From Castor canadensis (lineage: Eukaryota; Chordata; Mammalia; Rodentia; Castoridae), in the NCBI RefSeq assembly GCF_047511655.1, contig NC_133392.1, positions 19,668,001 to 19,732,000 of the forward strand: 64,000 bases of DNA, written 5' to 3'. Position 1 is the first letter of the stretch; each line of letters starts with the position of its first letter. Under the pieces are notes generated by a model. The model was not told the origin of the DNA. It did no database searches and worked only from the letters and a program-made list of their open reading frames with translations. The translations under genes were made by a program, and so were the position numbers. Positions 48,069 to 59,098 of this stretch are shown here, piece by piece.

Positions 48069-49134
48069 CTGCACAAGAACACAAAATAGAGGTCACAGGG
48101 TGGCTGTGAGCATTGAACCTGAAGGTACAAACTTGGCCTTAAGGACCTCTCAAAGCAGAAAGGGTGTGAGCATTCTTCCTTCTAACCGGGAAACATTTAT
48201 TGGGTAATTAGGAGTAAGTCCCACATCACTGACTCATCTTTGGGACAATACCCAAATGGCACAAGGTTTAGAATAAGCCCTTAATGCTCAATATACCATG
48301 TTCAAAAGGATACAAAGAATTTCAACCCTGTTACATAATAGGTACTCAATAAATAATTTTTGAGTGAATGAATGGTCAAGTCATAAATGCTACATACCTG
48401 CTGGGGATATTTCCCTGTTTGTGGGGACATCACTACAGGTAACTATGGCAAAATCACTCCCCAAATTCCTCCAAGCACCCACTCCCAGGAAGGGCGCAAC
48501 TTCCATCCTCACACTTGACCCCTCGTAAAACTTTCCCCTTAGTGTTCCCAGCAGCCCACACACTCAGCAAACAGATCTAGGAGATCAGCTTCTCCTGACC
48601 GGAAAGGCACAAAGCTGGCCATATTCCAAGGACATTTGTTTTTGCTGAGGAAGCCCAGCCTAGCAGGACTATAACTGGGTTTTTCTTTTTTGATTAAGTA
48701 AAAATAATCTTTACAAGCACAGTCCATGTCTTGTTAATCCCATGGTCTGGGGCTACCAAGGTCAGGGTTCCAACTCGAGTACCTGAATCACCCTAAGGTA
48801 ATCCCTAAGGGACCTGCCTATTTTGGGAGCCTGGCTCTGAAGTCTAAGTTTTTTGGGGGGCACATGTTTTCTCTCAGAAGCACAGCCAAGTTGCTGGAGA
48901 GTGAGGCAGAGCATGGGGGGAAGAGCTCCCCAGCAGAGAGTATGCACAGATCCCAAGCAGAGCCATTCCTCCAGGAACTGCTGGGGGACCAGGCCATCCA
49001 TGGAACTACCAGTGGAGTCTCAGACACATTCCATGCAGCAGGGTCATCACCAGGCAGGATAGGGACTCCTGTCACTTAGTCCCTGACGACTGAATGAGAG
49101 ACAATGCTGCCAGGATCTGGGATGACAAATTTAC
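48069..49134 (-). other. RBM20: RBM20 intron 10
   Basis: This is a 1,066-bp GT-AG intron. It has an L2-like tail fragment near 48330-48375 and no other clear repeat or exon. Confidence 0.85.
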
Positions 49135-49239
49135 CTTCTCTGTCCTTCTGTTTTCTGCATCCGAGGACTCTGTCTCTTTCTCCTGTCTGCCCACTGGTTG
49201 GGGACTTCCTTCCATGCCCTCCTGTCCCTCTTTTCCAGC
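49135..49239 (-). CDS. RBM20: RBM20 exon 10
   Basis: This short 105-nt exon (35 codons, phase 0-0) encodes [20 protein letters not shown] followed by [15 protein letters not shown]. It is highly charged and predicted to be disordered, linking the RS-containing exon 9 to the acidic exon 11. The acceptor GTAAG|GCT lies at 49240/49239 and the donor GAAG|GTAAATTT at 49135/49134. Because both borders are phase 0, skipping it would keep the reading frame. The upstream pyrimidine tract (minus strand CTGTTTTTCCTTTTGTAAG) is adequate. Confidence 0.95.
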
Positions 49240-49394
49240 CTTACAAAAGGAAAAACAGAACAAACAAAATCAACAGTGAGCAGAGACAGGGAAAAGAGGG
49301 AGGGAGCACTAAGAGAAAAAGAGTAACACTGAGCACAGCTAATGGTTGTTAGATGCATTTCACCTACATCACTTCCTTTTGCCCTACAGGACCC

Positions 49395-49500
49395 TGAGAG
49401 GCAGCTGTTGTTATGATCTTCACTTTACAGATGAGAAAACCAAGGCTCAGAAAGGCTAAGTAACTTCCTCACCATCACACAGACAGGTGCAGGTATAGAA
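49395..49500 (-). mobile_element. MIR SINE relic, reverse
   Basis: It shows reverse MIR text: CACTTTACAGATGAGAAAAC, AGGCTCAGAAAGGCTAAGTA and CATCACACAGACAGGTG. Confidence 0.8.
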
Positions 49501-49931
49501 ATGTCTTGAAAGCTGGCCTATATCTTTACGGGGCAGAAATCCTCGGCCAACTGGGTTTTTTTTTTTTTTTCAGTTAGAGTGAGTACAAGAAGCCAAGGGT
49601 GAGTGAATTGGGGCTGGTTAAGAACCTGGGGCTGGCCATCAATGGTAACATCTCTCCAACAGATCCATCTTGACCATAAAAAGAAAATCTACATTTTGGC
49701 ACCTTATAGGTAGGAAGGGAGTTGTCACCTAATCAGTACATGTCACTATTTTTATGCCCGCTCTCTATTCTTCTAGGAAGTACAGGCAAGGCTATCACTC
49801 CCTTTTCTTTCTCCTTCCTTCTGTTCTCTCCCTGGTTAAGGCCTTCAAGTTAGTGCCCATCTCTGGGAAACTGAACAACTACAAGCAGGAATTTGGTTTG
49901 AGAATTACGGCTTCTAAACAGTCATTAAAAC

Positions 49932-50143
49932 AGGGGTCAGCAATCTTCAGTCTACAGGCCAAATCTGACTCATTGCCTGCTTTTGTACTCTGTAAGCTAA
50001 GAATGCATTTCAGAATTTTGAACAGCTAGATTAAGTAGTTATATAAGTACCTACATCAAATCCTCAATTCTTCCTCTTGTTCGCATAGAACATAAAACAT
50101 TTCCCATCTGGTCCTTTGTGGAAAAGACTTGCTGATTTCCACT
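49932..50143. mobile_element. hAT-Charlie-type fossil
   Basis: The left end CAGGGGTCAGCAATCTTCAG…CAGGCCAAATCTG and the right end TGGTCCTTTGTGGAAAAGAC…TTGCTGATTTCC are the inverted termini of the family seen at 20862. Confidence 0.75.
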
Positions 50144-50984
50144 TCAGAAGTTTCTGGAGGGTATGCTCCCATGAATTAAACTTTGGTCATCAAATCAATG
50201 ACTGCTCTTGGGCTTCCTTGGGGCAAGTTGCATTTTCTCAACATTTTTGGCTGAGGTTGGTTTGAAGTAAAGGACTCTGGTTCTAATTACTTACAAGTAG
50301 ACACTCCCCCCACCCCCCCTTCCCCCAGAGCTGACAAGGAGCCAGCTGGGACAAGAGCCCAGGGCTGACTGGTTTAACTTGTTATTTCTGGACAGGATCA
50401 GATAGTTCAAATCCTTAAGTCCTTTCTCTTTCCAGTGTTTGGAGCTGCAGATTTTATGGAAAGCTTTGCTCAACTCTTCTGAGTGATCCTAAATGCAGAG
50501 TAGCTATGGTATCTTGTTGCCCTTCAGAGGCCACAGTTTCTACAAAGCAGTGATCACTTTTCTGTATATCTGTCTCCCTAAATAAGTGATCCTTGGCCCT
50601 CCCTTGTCAAAATAAGTAATCTCTATCCTCACAAGCAATTCCTCTAGACACACTTTTAGGTCAACATAGTAAAGCACTCCCTCCAGTTCAAGCTGAGAGA
50701 AGCAGGGACAGCCTTGAGACCCGGCTGTAAGTCCCCCACCAGGCAGACCTTTGCTTTTCCTCCTGCAGGCAAAGCCTTTCAGGACTTAAAGGGAACAGGA
50801 AAATGCAATCCATGCACCCAGCTGCCCACATTAGCTCACGGACTAAAATATTAAGTCCCAATAATTGCAAGCTGGATTTGGCCACCACAGAGCCTGTGGT
50901 ACTACTAAACCACTGTCTAACTCATCTCTCACCTCTGCTACCCCCCACCCCAAGTCTATTCTCTCTCAGGTGATCAAAAATGAT

Positions 50985-51570
50985 CATTCCAAAATATAAA
51001 ACTATCATATCCTTACTGTACTTTCTTGCAGAAACATGTCATTTGCTTCCTTTTGCATTTAAGATAAAGATGGAAATCTTTACTCTGTCCACAAGGCCCT
51101 GCATGACGTACCTGTTGACAAATCAGGCTCGCATTCCAACATGTGACTCTGGATCTCTTTGCTCCAATAACACTGGCCTCTAGCCATGCACAGGGCCTTT
51201 GCACATGCTGTTCCCATTATCTGATCTCCTTCCTTCAAATCTCAATAGAGAAACCTCTGAGCCATTGTAGGCACTAAGTGTGATACGCCTCTCTGTCCTT
51301 CTTAGTACTTGATGTTCTTGTTTTGAAGAATGACTTGTTTAGCATGTCCTTCCAGGAGACTGAGAATTCCATGAGACCAGGAACCAGTTCACTCTTTTTT
51401 TTTTTTTAATTTGGCGGTATGAACTCAGGGACCTGAGCTCACTAGGCAGGTGCTCTACCACTTAAGCCACATTGTCAACCCCAGGGACCAGTTCAATCTC
51501 ACCCATAACTAGTGCTAGATGCCCCATGGATATTGGTCAATAAAAGACGAGAACTGACAGAAGGGGCTGG
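50985..51570 (+). mobile_element. L2 LINE 3' relic, split by an ID SINE
   Basis: It shows L2 text in order: CACAAGGCCCTGCATGACG, CAGGGCCTTTGCACATGCTG, CCTTCAAATCTCAATAGAG and GAATTCCATGAGACCAGGA, then after the SINE GGATATTGGTCAATAAA. Confidence 0.85.
51394..51483 (-). mobile_element. ID SINE nested in L2
   Basis: A poly(T) run is followed by TTGGCGGTATGAACTCAGGG…CTCTACCACTTAAGCCA. It is flanked by GGAACCAGTTCACT and GGGACCAGTTCAAT, a target-site duplication with few mismatches. Confidence 0.9.
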
Positions 51571-52234
51571 GGTGACTGAAGAACAAGTTTGCATCTGTCT
51601 CTCAACATAATGGGGTGTCTGTCTGGGCTTTGGGCATGAGTGGCTATTTTACTTCTTCCTCTTAGGGTTTGGTCCATACAATTTCTAAAGCATGGGAGAC
51701 TCTATTCAGGTATCTTGCTCTTAAGTAAAGCAGGAACCTACAGCAGGGGGTACACATTCTGGAATGGTAGCCACCATCTGGAGCTGAGACGCTTCTGGCT
51801 GCCCCCATTAGACAGGCCCTTCCTTGGTCTGTCACCCCCATCCCCATCTCTCCTGCTTGGCCCTGTTCACCTTGCCTGGTTCTGCACCACCTGCCCAGCC
51901 TCCCTTCTGTGCATGTTTGGATATGTAACCCCTGATCCCCTCTTCCAGTAAGAAGGACAGGTGCTTCTTTTCCATGTTTTCTTCATGCAGTGATCTGATT
52001 TCTTCCCTTCTTTCTAAAGTGCCCTGGTCATGGCTGGGTCTCGTGTGGTCTTGGCTACCTGTGAACACTGTGTGTGCATGGGCTTCTCCACCCCAGTACT
52101 TTCTCCTGAGATCTCCAGGAGCTCATTAAAGAGCCACAACAGGCTGATGGTCACACCACTTTACAAACAAAAACACTGAGCAGAGAAAAACAAGAAGTGA
52201 CCTGGTTCTCAGAGGTTGGGCCTTGTCTTCAGAG

Positions 52235-52650
52235 CCTAGGCTCCATCATTCGCTCCTTCAACAGGTACTTATCAAACACCCACTCTGCGCCAAGCCCTAC
52301 TCCAGGCACAGGGACAAGGCCACGAACAAAGCAGATGAAAATTCCTGCCTTGCGGAGATTACACTTGGAGGAGGAGGGGGCGGGGAGGCATGAGAACAGA
52401 CACTAAATAAGAAAAGTACACTAGATAATCAGCGCTACCAAACACAGGAAAGGAGAGAAGTGGGTCAGAATGCTGAGACTTTAGGCAGTGGCCAAAGATA
52501 AACTTATGGCCATGAATAAAGACAAAGATGGTGAGAGCAAGCCAGGAGGACTTCTGGGGGTAGTGGGGGGGCTGCTTGGCAGAGGGGATCATGTGCAAAG
52601 GCCCTGTGGCAGAGAGGTGCCTGGTACATTAGAAGAATAGCAAGGACACC
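52235..52650 (+). mobile_element. L2 LINE relic
   Basis: It shows L2 text: TTCAACAGGTACTTATCAAA, AAGCCCTACTCCAGGCACAG, ATTCCTGCCTTGCGGAGAT and ATGTGCAAAGGCCCTGTGGC. Confidence 0.85.
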
Positions 52651-53087
52651 CTCAGTCCTGCACCTTTCATTCCCAAATTCAGGTACTACCTGTTATTTGA
52701 CTTCTGGGCAGCCCAGCTGGATTTTTCTCAAGTTCATAATACAGAATTTGACAACAGTATAGAAAACTCTTTATTCTGCTGTTACTCTAACACAGTGTTG
52801 GGCCGCCTAGCTCCAAACCCCAGGAATAATCTCTTGGGGACCCTGACAAAGACTGACTGACCCCACTAGAGAGCTATAAGATGAAGGACCAATTAAAGTG
52901 ACAGAATTAGGGGGAAATGTGAGACTCTCCGGGAATCTTTTTTGCATCAGGGCTCTTGGGATCACCCATAGCGTGTGAGCCTTGTGGACAGCAGCATGCA
53001 GACTGAGAACAGCAGGCTAGGAAAACAGCAGGATAAATAAGGTTCCCAAAGAAGAGTCCTGGGAGTGTGGCGGAGGTGTAAAGGGGC

Positions 53088-53330
53088 AGTCCACCCTTTT
53101 CCCCATATTTGCATATAACCTACCCATCCTCCTCTAGATGACTTAAAATACCTAATACCATGTAAACAGCTGTTACATTGTATTTTTAAGGGAATGACAA
53201 CAAGAAAAAAAATGTACACATACTCACTAAAGACAATGTTTTTCCCAAATATTTTCAATGTATGGTTGGTTGAATCCATGGTTAGATGAATCCATAGATA
53301 CAGAACCATGGGTACAGGGGACCAACTGTA
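53088..53330 (+). mobile_element. Mariner-derived MARNA-type fossil
   Basis: A well-preserved copy has TTTGCATATAACCTACCC, ACTTAAAATACCTAATACC, GGAATGACAACAAGAAAAA, GGTTGGTTGAATCCATGG and GGGGACCAACTGTA. The 5' terminus is unclear. Confidence 0.85.
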
Positions 53331-53979
53331 TACTCTTCTTTAAAATATATATTGATTCTCCAGCTCCTCGGGATCCAGTTCAAGACCTTAGTCTGGCACA
53401 AAAGGCTCCTTCATGAGCCCTCCCACCCACTTCCCTAATCTTACCTCCTGTGCCTCCCCTGCTGTGCCAGTCAGGAAAACGTGCAGTGGAAGATTACTAA
53501 GTTCCTACTAGAATGCTGGGCATTTGTCTAGCACATCCTTCTAGGACATCTGATTGTATAGAAGCCTGCACCTTTCATTTTCTTGAACTGAGCTATTTTA
53601 TAACTCCGTAAATTGCAGAAAACTCACTGAATTTAATGCAAGTGACTCTGGCTCAGAGGTTCAAATGAACTTTATCCTGTAGAGATCCTTATGGAAGACA
53701 CCAGTTCTACATCGTCAGCAAATTCATTTCAGCATTCTTGATTGCTTGTTGGTTGCCTGATCTTTGGAGTCTCCTTTGAGCTGACTTTTCTATCTTACAA
53801 TAAGAAGATGGAATTAATGAGTTAACTACAATCTTTGACATTTGTTCAGTATATGTTTATACCAGGTCACGATTTTACTTTGGTAAAACCATCCTTTAAT
53901 ATGCCTTAAAGATGCAGCCATGCTAAGTGTCTCCAGGTTCTTGAAAACAGTCTTGTTTTTGCTTTTGCCCTTGCTGCTG

Positions 53980-54260
53980 CTTCTACCAAGGACACCAAAC
54001 TGCTTTTTGTCCCCAATACCAGTTCAATTACCACCTCTTCTGTGCAGCTTTCTTCCTCTGTGTGGAGTCCATGCCCAGACAACAGCTAATCCACTGTAAT
54101 TCCAACATGGATTGCACTGTATGTAAATTATCTTATAGGTCTGTTTCCACCAATAGACCTTGGTCTCTGCCATAACAAGGGCTATGTCCTACTCAACTTT
54201 GGATCCCCTGTGCCTAGCATACTATCTGGCCAAGTGGTACTCTGTCCATGCATGTGGATA
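53980..54260 (+). mobile_element. L2 LINE relic
   Basis: It shows a diverged L2 3' pattern: CAATTACCACCTCTTCTGTG, then TTGGATCCCCTGTGCCTAGC. Confidence 0.55.
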
Positions 54261-54884
54261 TGAAGGACAAAGTAGTGGCCCAAACTGTGACTCTTCAATG
54301 TTCAAGGAGCTGAGAAATGTGATCCTTAGTTGAACTTAGTAACTGTCACCAACTCTTGGGTCAAGGTGACTAGAAGATATGCCCAGAAGATTTAAAAATA
54401 AGATTTCTTATGTAGATCCCCAAGCCTCTACTAGCCCACCTCTACTTAAACACAGGAGACTTTGGCAAGAAGAAAGTGAAGCCAAGTTAGAATACAAACT
54501 TGGTACCAGAGTCCTCTGGTGACCCCCTGTGTGAACTAAGGCAGTTACAGCCATTTTAGACACTTGGATGAAATGCTAGCTGTTGCCATGTGTTTTTATT
54601 AAAATGGAACCCAACCCTGTGGGTAGTATCTGGAGAAACACACCACACCCTTGGTACCCAGTCTAATTTAGGGGGTGGTGACCGCTTCTCCTTTATCACC
54701 TCTCATTGGAGCTCCAGGATTGGTGGATGCTTTTTGGTAGGAGAAAGGACAAAGTAGACCAAAGATCCAATCTCCCTTGGCAGACGCGGTGAGGGCACAC
54801 CTCAGAGCCACCCCACCCTGGGCAAACAGGACGATACCAGGCCTTTCTACTGTGTCCCTCCCTAACTTTCTAGTAAAGGGATTT

Positions 54885-55095
54885 GGGGCCAGGTTACCAG
54901 GAATAATTCTGACTCTGCCATTTCCCAACCAAATGTCCTTGAGCAAATAACATAATCCTCTGTGCCTCATTTTCCTCATTTGCCGTAATAACAGTGTCAA
55001 CCTTATAGGGTTGCTATGAGGATTAAGTAACTTACTTGAGATAATGTGTTTAGCACAGGGCCTGGCACACAGTGCTCATTCACTTAATAAATGTT
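54885..55095 (+). mobile_element. Near full-length MIR SINE next to RBM20 exon 9
   Basis: It shows MIR text throughout: CTGACTCTGCCATTTCCCAA, GTGCCTCATTTTCCTCATTT, TAGGGTTGCTATGAGGATTA and GCACAGGGCCTGGCACACAG, with a TTAATAAATG end. It is antisense to RBM20, and its end is about 30 bp from the exon 9 donor. Confidence 0.9.
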
Positions 55096-55126
55096 CATCA
55101 ATCATCATCAATTATTATTATTTTAC

Positions 55127-55796
55127 CTCATTCTCTGCCATTTTGCTTTCTTTTCCGTCATTGGCTCCTTCTTGGTCTCTATCAGGTCTCTTGGTTTTAT
55201 TTTTCTCACTCTGCTTGGATTTGGTACCCTCAGGGGCCCTAGTGACTTTTGGCTGCAGCCCATCTTCCTTGCCTGAGTCATCAGGGTGAGGGTGTCTGCC
55301 TTCCCGCAGCCTGGCCTCTTCTTTCCTCCTAGACCTCCCGGGAGTGTCCTGCTGCTGCTTTAGGTATTTGTCTGCCTTGGCTTTGGGCTCCTTGCGGTAG
55401 TAGCCATCTTCCCGGCTTTTGTAGCTGGACACATTGTGGAGTGGGTTGGGGGACCCAGACCTCAGGTACTTTTCCCGGTGGCCCCTCCCTCCTTCAAGTC
55501 GTTCATCCAGCTCGGCTTTGTCCAGCTGCCTTGGGTAGTGTTTGCGATCGTGCGCCCATGTGTCTGTCCTGTCCCTCTTGTCCTCCCCGTTCTCCCTCCA
55601 GGGGATAGGGTCTCGCTCATCCTCCCTCCGGACATATGGGGAGTGCTCCCACGAGTCCCGGCCATTGCCCCAGTCAGCCCGAGAAGGGATTGGAGGACTG
55701 TGGGAAGAGCTGCAGGAGGTGAAGCTTGGAGTGTGGGACCTCGGGGATAGCGACCTGCTCACCGGGCTGCGAGAACGAGGCCGCTCTGGGCCATAT
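55127..55796 (-). CDS. RBM20: RBM20 exon 9, RS domain
   Basis: RBM20 is a nuclear RNA-binding splicing repressor of heart and skeletal muscle (known targets TTN, CAMK2D, RYR2, LDB3). The 670-nt exon begins with one base completing Arg, then [20 protein letters not shown]. The RSRSP core, human 634-638 and the main dilated-cardiomyopathy hotspot, is intact, as are the SR-type phosphosites. Charged, Lys/Arg-rich stretches follow ([49 protein letters not shown]), ending MAENE. The acceptor CTTGCAG|ATATGG lies at 55797/55796 and the donor GAG|GTAAAA at 55127/55126. The RS part acts in nuclear import and spliceosome contacts. The long plus-strand frames across it are shadows. Confidence 0.98.
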
Positions 55797-57379
55797 CTGC
55801 AAGGGAGCAAAGGAGCAGGGTTTAGAATCTGCCCGCCCCACAGCCCACCCCACCCAGACACCCACATACACAATCTCTCAAGAGACAACCTATCCAGCTG
55901 TACACTCTTCCATCACAACTGTCTAGAGTCACACAGAGTGGTCCAGGAGAAAGGGATTCTCCTGAGCCCCGGACCGGCCACTCTCATTCTCCTGGGAGCT
56001 GGGAAGAACAATTGGATTGGCTTGACTCTGTCTTTCTTCCATGAGGAAGTGAGCTATGCTCAGAGAGCAGACCTGCACTCTCCTCCTGGGGCTGGGAGGA
56101 GTGGGGAGCTAGGGGTAAGGCTGCCTAAGCCTGGGTCCCTTGCTTACAAGACTTGAAACCACTCCTCCACTTGGCCTCTGTCAGAATATAGGTGACCTTC
56201 TGGCCTCCATTTCTCTCATTTACTTCTCATCTCAATTTGGTAAGACCCTGGGCATGGAAGAGGGAGGCTAACTGTTGGGGAGTAGTGGGGTGGGAGGGCA
56301 GACCCAGAGATCCCCAAACAAAAAATTAGGAAGAGACCTAAGTGTTGGAAGAGACCTGCAAAACCTGACCTGCTTATGGTTGAGATGAAGTAACTGAAGC
56401 CCAAAAAAGAATGCAGAGCAAGACCTCCTAATTCCCTTTCCACGATGCCAAGAACTGCAGGTGGCACAGTCATTTAAAACCCCAAGTTTAGATAAACAAA
56501 AAACAGACAAAAATCCCAAATGTACACTTACTTACATACACACACACACTCTGAAGGTTGGTTATTAAGAAGATCAATTGATTCACGTATCTTATATCCT
56601 AAAACGGTGGGCATTTTTCATTTGGTTCTTAAATGTAGGACAACCATGTGGCTTTCGCTGCCAGGAGACACAGAGAGCTATGTCTGGCTAAGACCAGGCT
56701 GCCTTCACCATCTTGGGAAACGGCCTGGGCTCACATCCTCTATAGTGAGGTTAGAGCGCCCTCTGTGACAGCCCTGGGAAAGAGCAACAAACTGCCGGCC
56801 AGGCTAGGCCTGCTCCTGCTTGTTTTGATCTTGTTTCTTCACAGGACTGTCTTTGTAAGAGAATGACCACGGTCAACCTGTAGACCCAGTTTTGCCTGAT
56901 CACAAACTTCAGTTGAGAGAAATGGGTTGGAAAACTGCATTCAATCTCCAGAGTAAGTGTTTAAGTAACTTGGGTTGTGTTTTGTTATGACCATCCACAT
57001 TCTTATTCCTACATCTATATTCAACTCTTAAAAACTCAGGAGCTGGCTGTAAACAGAAGCACATGCACCCCACTTTTGTTTGTGTTCAGGTGTTTTAGTA
57101 GAGTGCAGATTTGACCCAAAGAACCAAATACTAATAGACCCTTTGCTATTCTTTTCCAACAAAGGAGGAGCATCTGAGAGAAAGCCCAGCATCTTGCATT
57201 TTCTAAGGTCAATCTGAACAGCACTTCTAAATCAGAGTAGTGCTTCATTGGGAACTTGGACACGCAGGGCTGAGCAGGGCAGATGGGTGGGGCAGGGGCA
57301 AGGGCAGGGCCATGGTGTGACTCAAATCCCTCTAAGAATGAGGAACGGGAAGGTTCTGCTCTGAGACCAGAAGCCTCAC
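55797..57379 (-). other. RBM20: RBM20 intron 8
   Basis: This is a 1,583-bp GT-AG intron without recognised SINEs; there is a short (CA)n near 56535-56550. The sequence looks unique, with no extra exon. Confidence 0.85.
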
Positions 57380-57459
57380 CTGTCTGCTTCCCGGAACATG
57401 TCTCTCTCCCTCTGAGAATGGATGTCTTGGATGATAGCAGCCACAGTTTTCCCGGGTTT
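57380..57459 (-). CDS. RBM20: RBM20 exon 8
   Basis: The 80-nt exon encodes KPGKTVAAIIQDIHSQRERD then MFREAD plus two bases of Arg, corresponding to human residues 601-627 between the RRM and the RS domain. The acceptor TTTGCCTAG|AAACCC lies at 57460/57459 and the donor GACAG|GTGAGG at 57380/57379. The AG carried over plus A from exon 9 gives AGA (Arg), so the junction reads [15 protein letters not shown] as in mammalian RBM20. One difference from the human sequence I know is T for A in PGKTVAA. Exons 1-7, with the first zinc finger and the RRM, lie beyond the right edge. Confidence 0.97.
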
Positions 57460-57775
57460 CTAGGCAAAGTCAGAGAAATCACCATCAGGTCAGAGACAGC
57501 CTTGTGAATGCCAGAGGGAAGCAGCCATGACTTGAGTTATTGATCGCCCAGTCCACCAAAGTGGGAAGAGTGCCTTTTGCAGGGAAGAAAAAAGTAATCC
57601 AAGGGATAAGGAGAGTGAGCATAATGTGGACCAGAGTAGGACTGAGGGTCCAGAGAGCATGGCATCCATTGAACTGGGGAAAGAAGGAGCCTGGGTTTGT
57701 CATCCATGTGCTGAGGATAGGCAGCATTTGTTAATCCCTCCTAAATTAAAAAAGTACTCAAACTGTAAAAAAGAA

Positions 57776-57793
57776 GGAGGGAGGGAGGGAGGG
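57776..57793. repeat. (GGGA)n run
   Basis: About four GGGA units form a short purine tract. Confidence 0.9.
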
Positions 57794-57966
57794 AACACTG
57801 GCATTATAGACTTGGAAAGAGACTTGAATGAATGAAGCCATCTTCACAAGGTAAAGCTTCTGCCCTGATTAACTCCAGAGTCACCAGCCACATTGTGTTA
57901 CATGCAGATGGTGACTCCAGGCATTTTGCTAGGTCCAAGGTCATGGAGATGATTATAGAATGAGAC

Positions 57967-58165
57967 TTGAGGCCAAGTGTAGTGGTGCATATCTGTAATC
58001 CCAGCTGTCTCAGAGGTGGAGGCAGGAGTTCAAGGCCATCCCCAGGCAAAGTTAGGAAGATCCTGTCATAAAAACAAAAGGACTAGGGACATAACTCAAG
58101 TAGAAAGGCCCATAACTCATGTAGAAAGGCCCTAAATCAATCCCTGTACCATGAAAAAAAAGGAA
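57967..58165 (+). mobile_element. Composite SINE with internal 21-bp duplication
   Basis: A 7SL-like head (GAGGCCAAGTGTAGTGGTGC…TGTAATCCCAGC) is followed by an ID-like tail. Inside the tail CATAACTCAAGTAGAAAGGCC (58090-58110) is repeated directly at 58111-58131 with one mismatch. Confidence 0.8.
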
Positions 58166-58502
58166 AGAAAAGAAAAAGGAATAGGGACTTGATGACAGAC
58201 CTTTTACCTCCAAGTTCTTTTCCATGCCCCATGACACTTCAGTGTCACTGTGTGTGCGGTGGTTGTGCCAGGAAAGGACACTACCACCTGTGCTAAGCCC
58301 AGGCCCCAAATTCCAACCAAAGCCCCTTCCTAAACCCCAAATGGGAAAACAATGACAAAATTTTTTTAAAAACAAAAATTTTTTAAAAAAGAAATTCATG
58401 AGCACAAAAGAAAGGGTGAGAGCATCTTTCAAAAGACTGCAGAACTTATCCATTCTATAAAAATGTATAAGCAGGGTGAGTTTTATGATATGTAGATTAT
58501 CT

Positions 58503-58705
58503 CTCTCTCTCTTTTTGTTTGTGGTACTGGGGTATGAACTCAGAGCCTACTTGAGCCACTCCACCTCCCTTTTTTGTGATGAGTTTTTTCAAGATGAGAT
58601 CTCATGAACTATTTGCTCAGCTGGATTTGAACTGCAATCCTCCAGATCTCTGCCTCCTGAATAGCAATGATTACAGGCGTGAGACACTGGCACCCAGCAA
58701 TTATA
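58503..58705 (-). mobile_element. Composite SINE, reverse orientation
   Basis: TGGTACTGGGGTATGAACTC (a degenerate ID unit) is followed by a 7SL-like unit ending GATTACAGGCGTGAGACACT…CCCAGC. Confidence 0.85.
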
Positions 58706-58780
58706 TCTTAATAATAATAAAGTAATAATAAAAGTATATATACTTTTAAACAGGACTAAAGCCCTTCAGTCTGAATATTA

Positions 58781-59098
58781 ATTTTTGGGGTTCGAACTCA
58801 GGGCTTTGCATTTGCTAGGCAGGTATTCTACCACATGAGCAACATCTCCAGCCATTTTTCCTCTGATTACTTTTGAGATAGGGGCTTGCTTTATTCCTGG
58901 GCCAGCCTGGGCCATAATCCTTCTATTTTAGACCTCCTGCCATAGTTGGGATGACAGGTATATGCACCACACCCAGCTTTTTCTGTTAAGATGAGGTCTC
59001 ACTGTTCGCTCAGGCTGGCTCTGAAACTGCTATCCTTCCTATCTCTGCCTTCCAGATAGCTAGGACTACAGGCGTGAGCCATTAGCACCCAGTGTAAT
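58781..59098 (-). mobile_element. Long composite SINE, reverse orientation
   Basis: The ID-like tail (GGGGTTCGAACTCAGGGCTT…ATCTCCAGCC) is followed by two 7SL-like units, the last ending ACTACAGGCGTGAGCCATTA. Confidence 0.85.

Larger units (their letters stand above)
49240..55126 (-). other. RBM20: RBM20 intron 9
   Basis: This is a 5,887-bp GT-AG intron. It holds a MIR (49395-49500), a hAT fossil (49932-50143), an L2 (50985-51570) split by an ID SINE (51394-51483), another L2 (52235-52650), a MARNA copy (53088-53330), an L2-like stretch (53980-54260) and a MIR (54885-55095) that nearly touches the exon 9 donor. No extra exon is recognised. Confidence 0.85.

Noticed and set aside
47743-48207. 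Plus-strand frame of 154 codons
   Set aside because: It is antisense to RBM20 exon 11 and its Ser-rich translation is the mirror of the Glu/Asp-rich real frame.
55542-56156. Plus-strand frame of 204 codons
   Set aside because: It is antisense to RBM20 exon 9 and runs into intron 8, with no recognisable domain.
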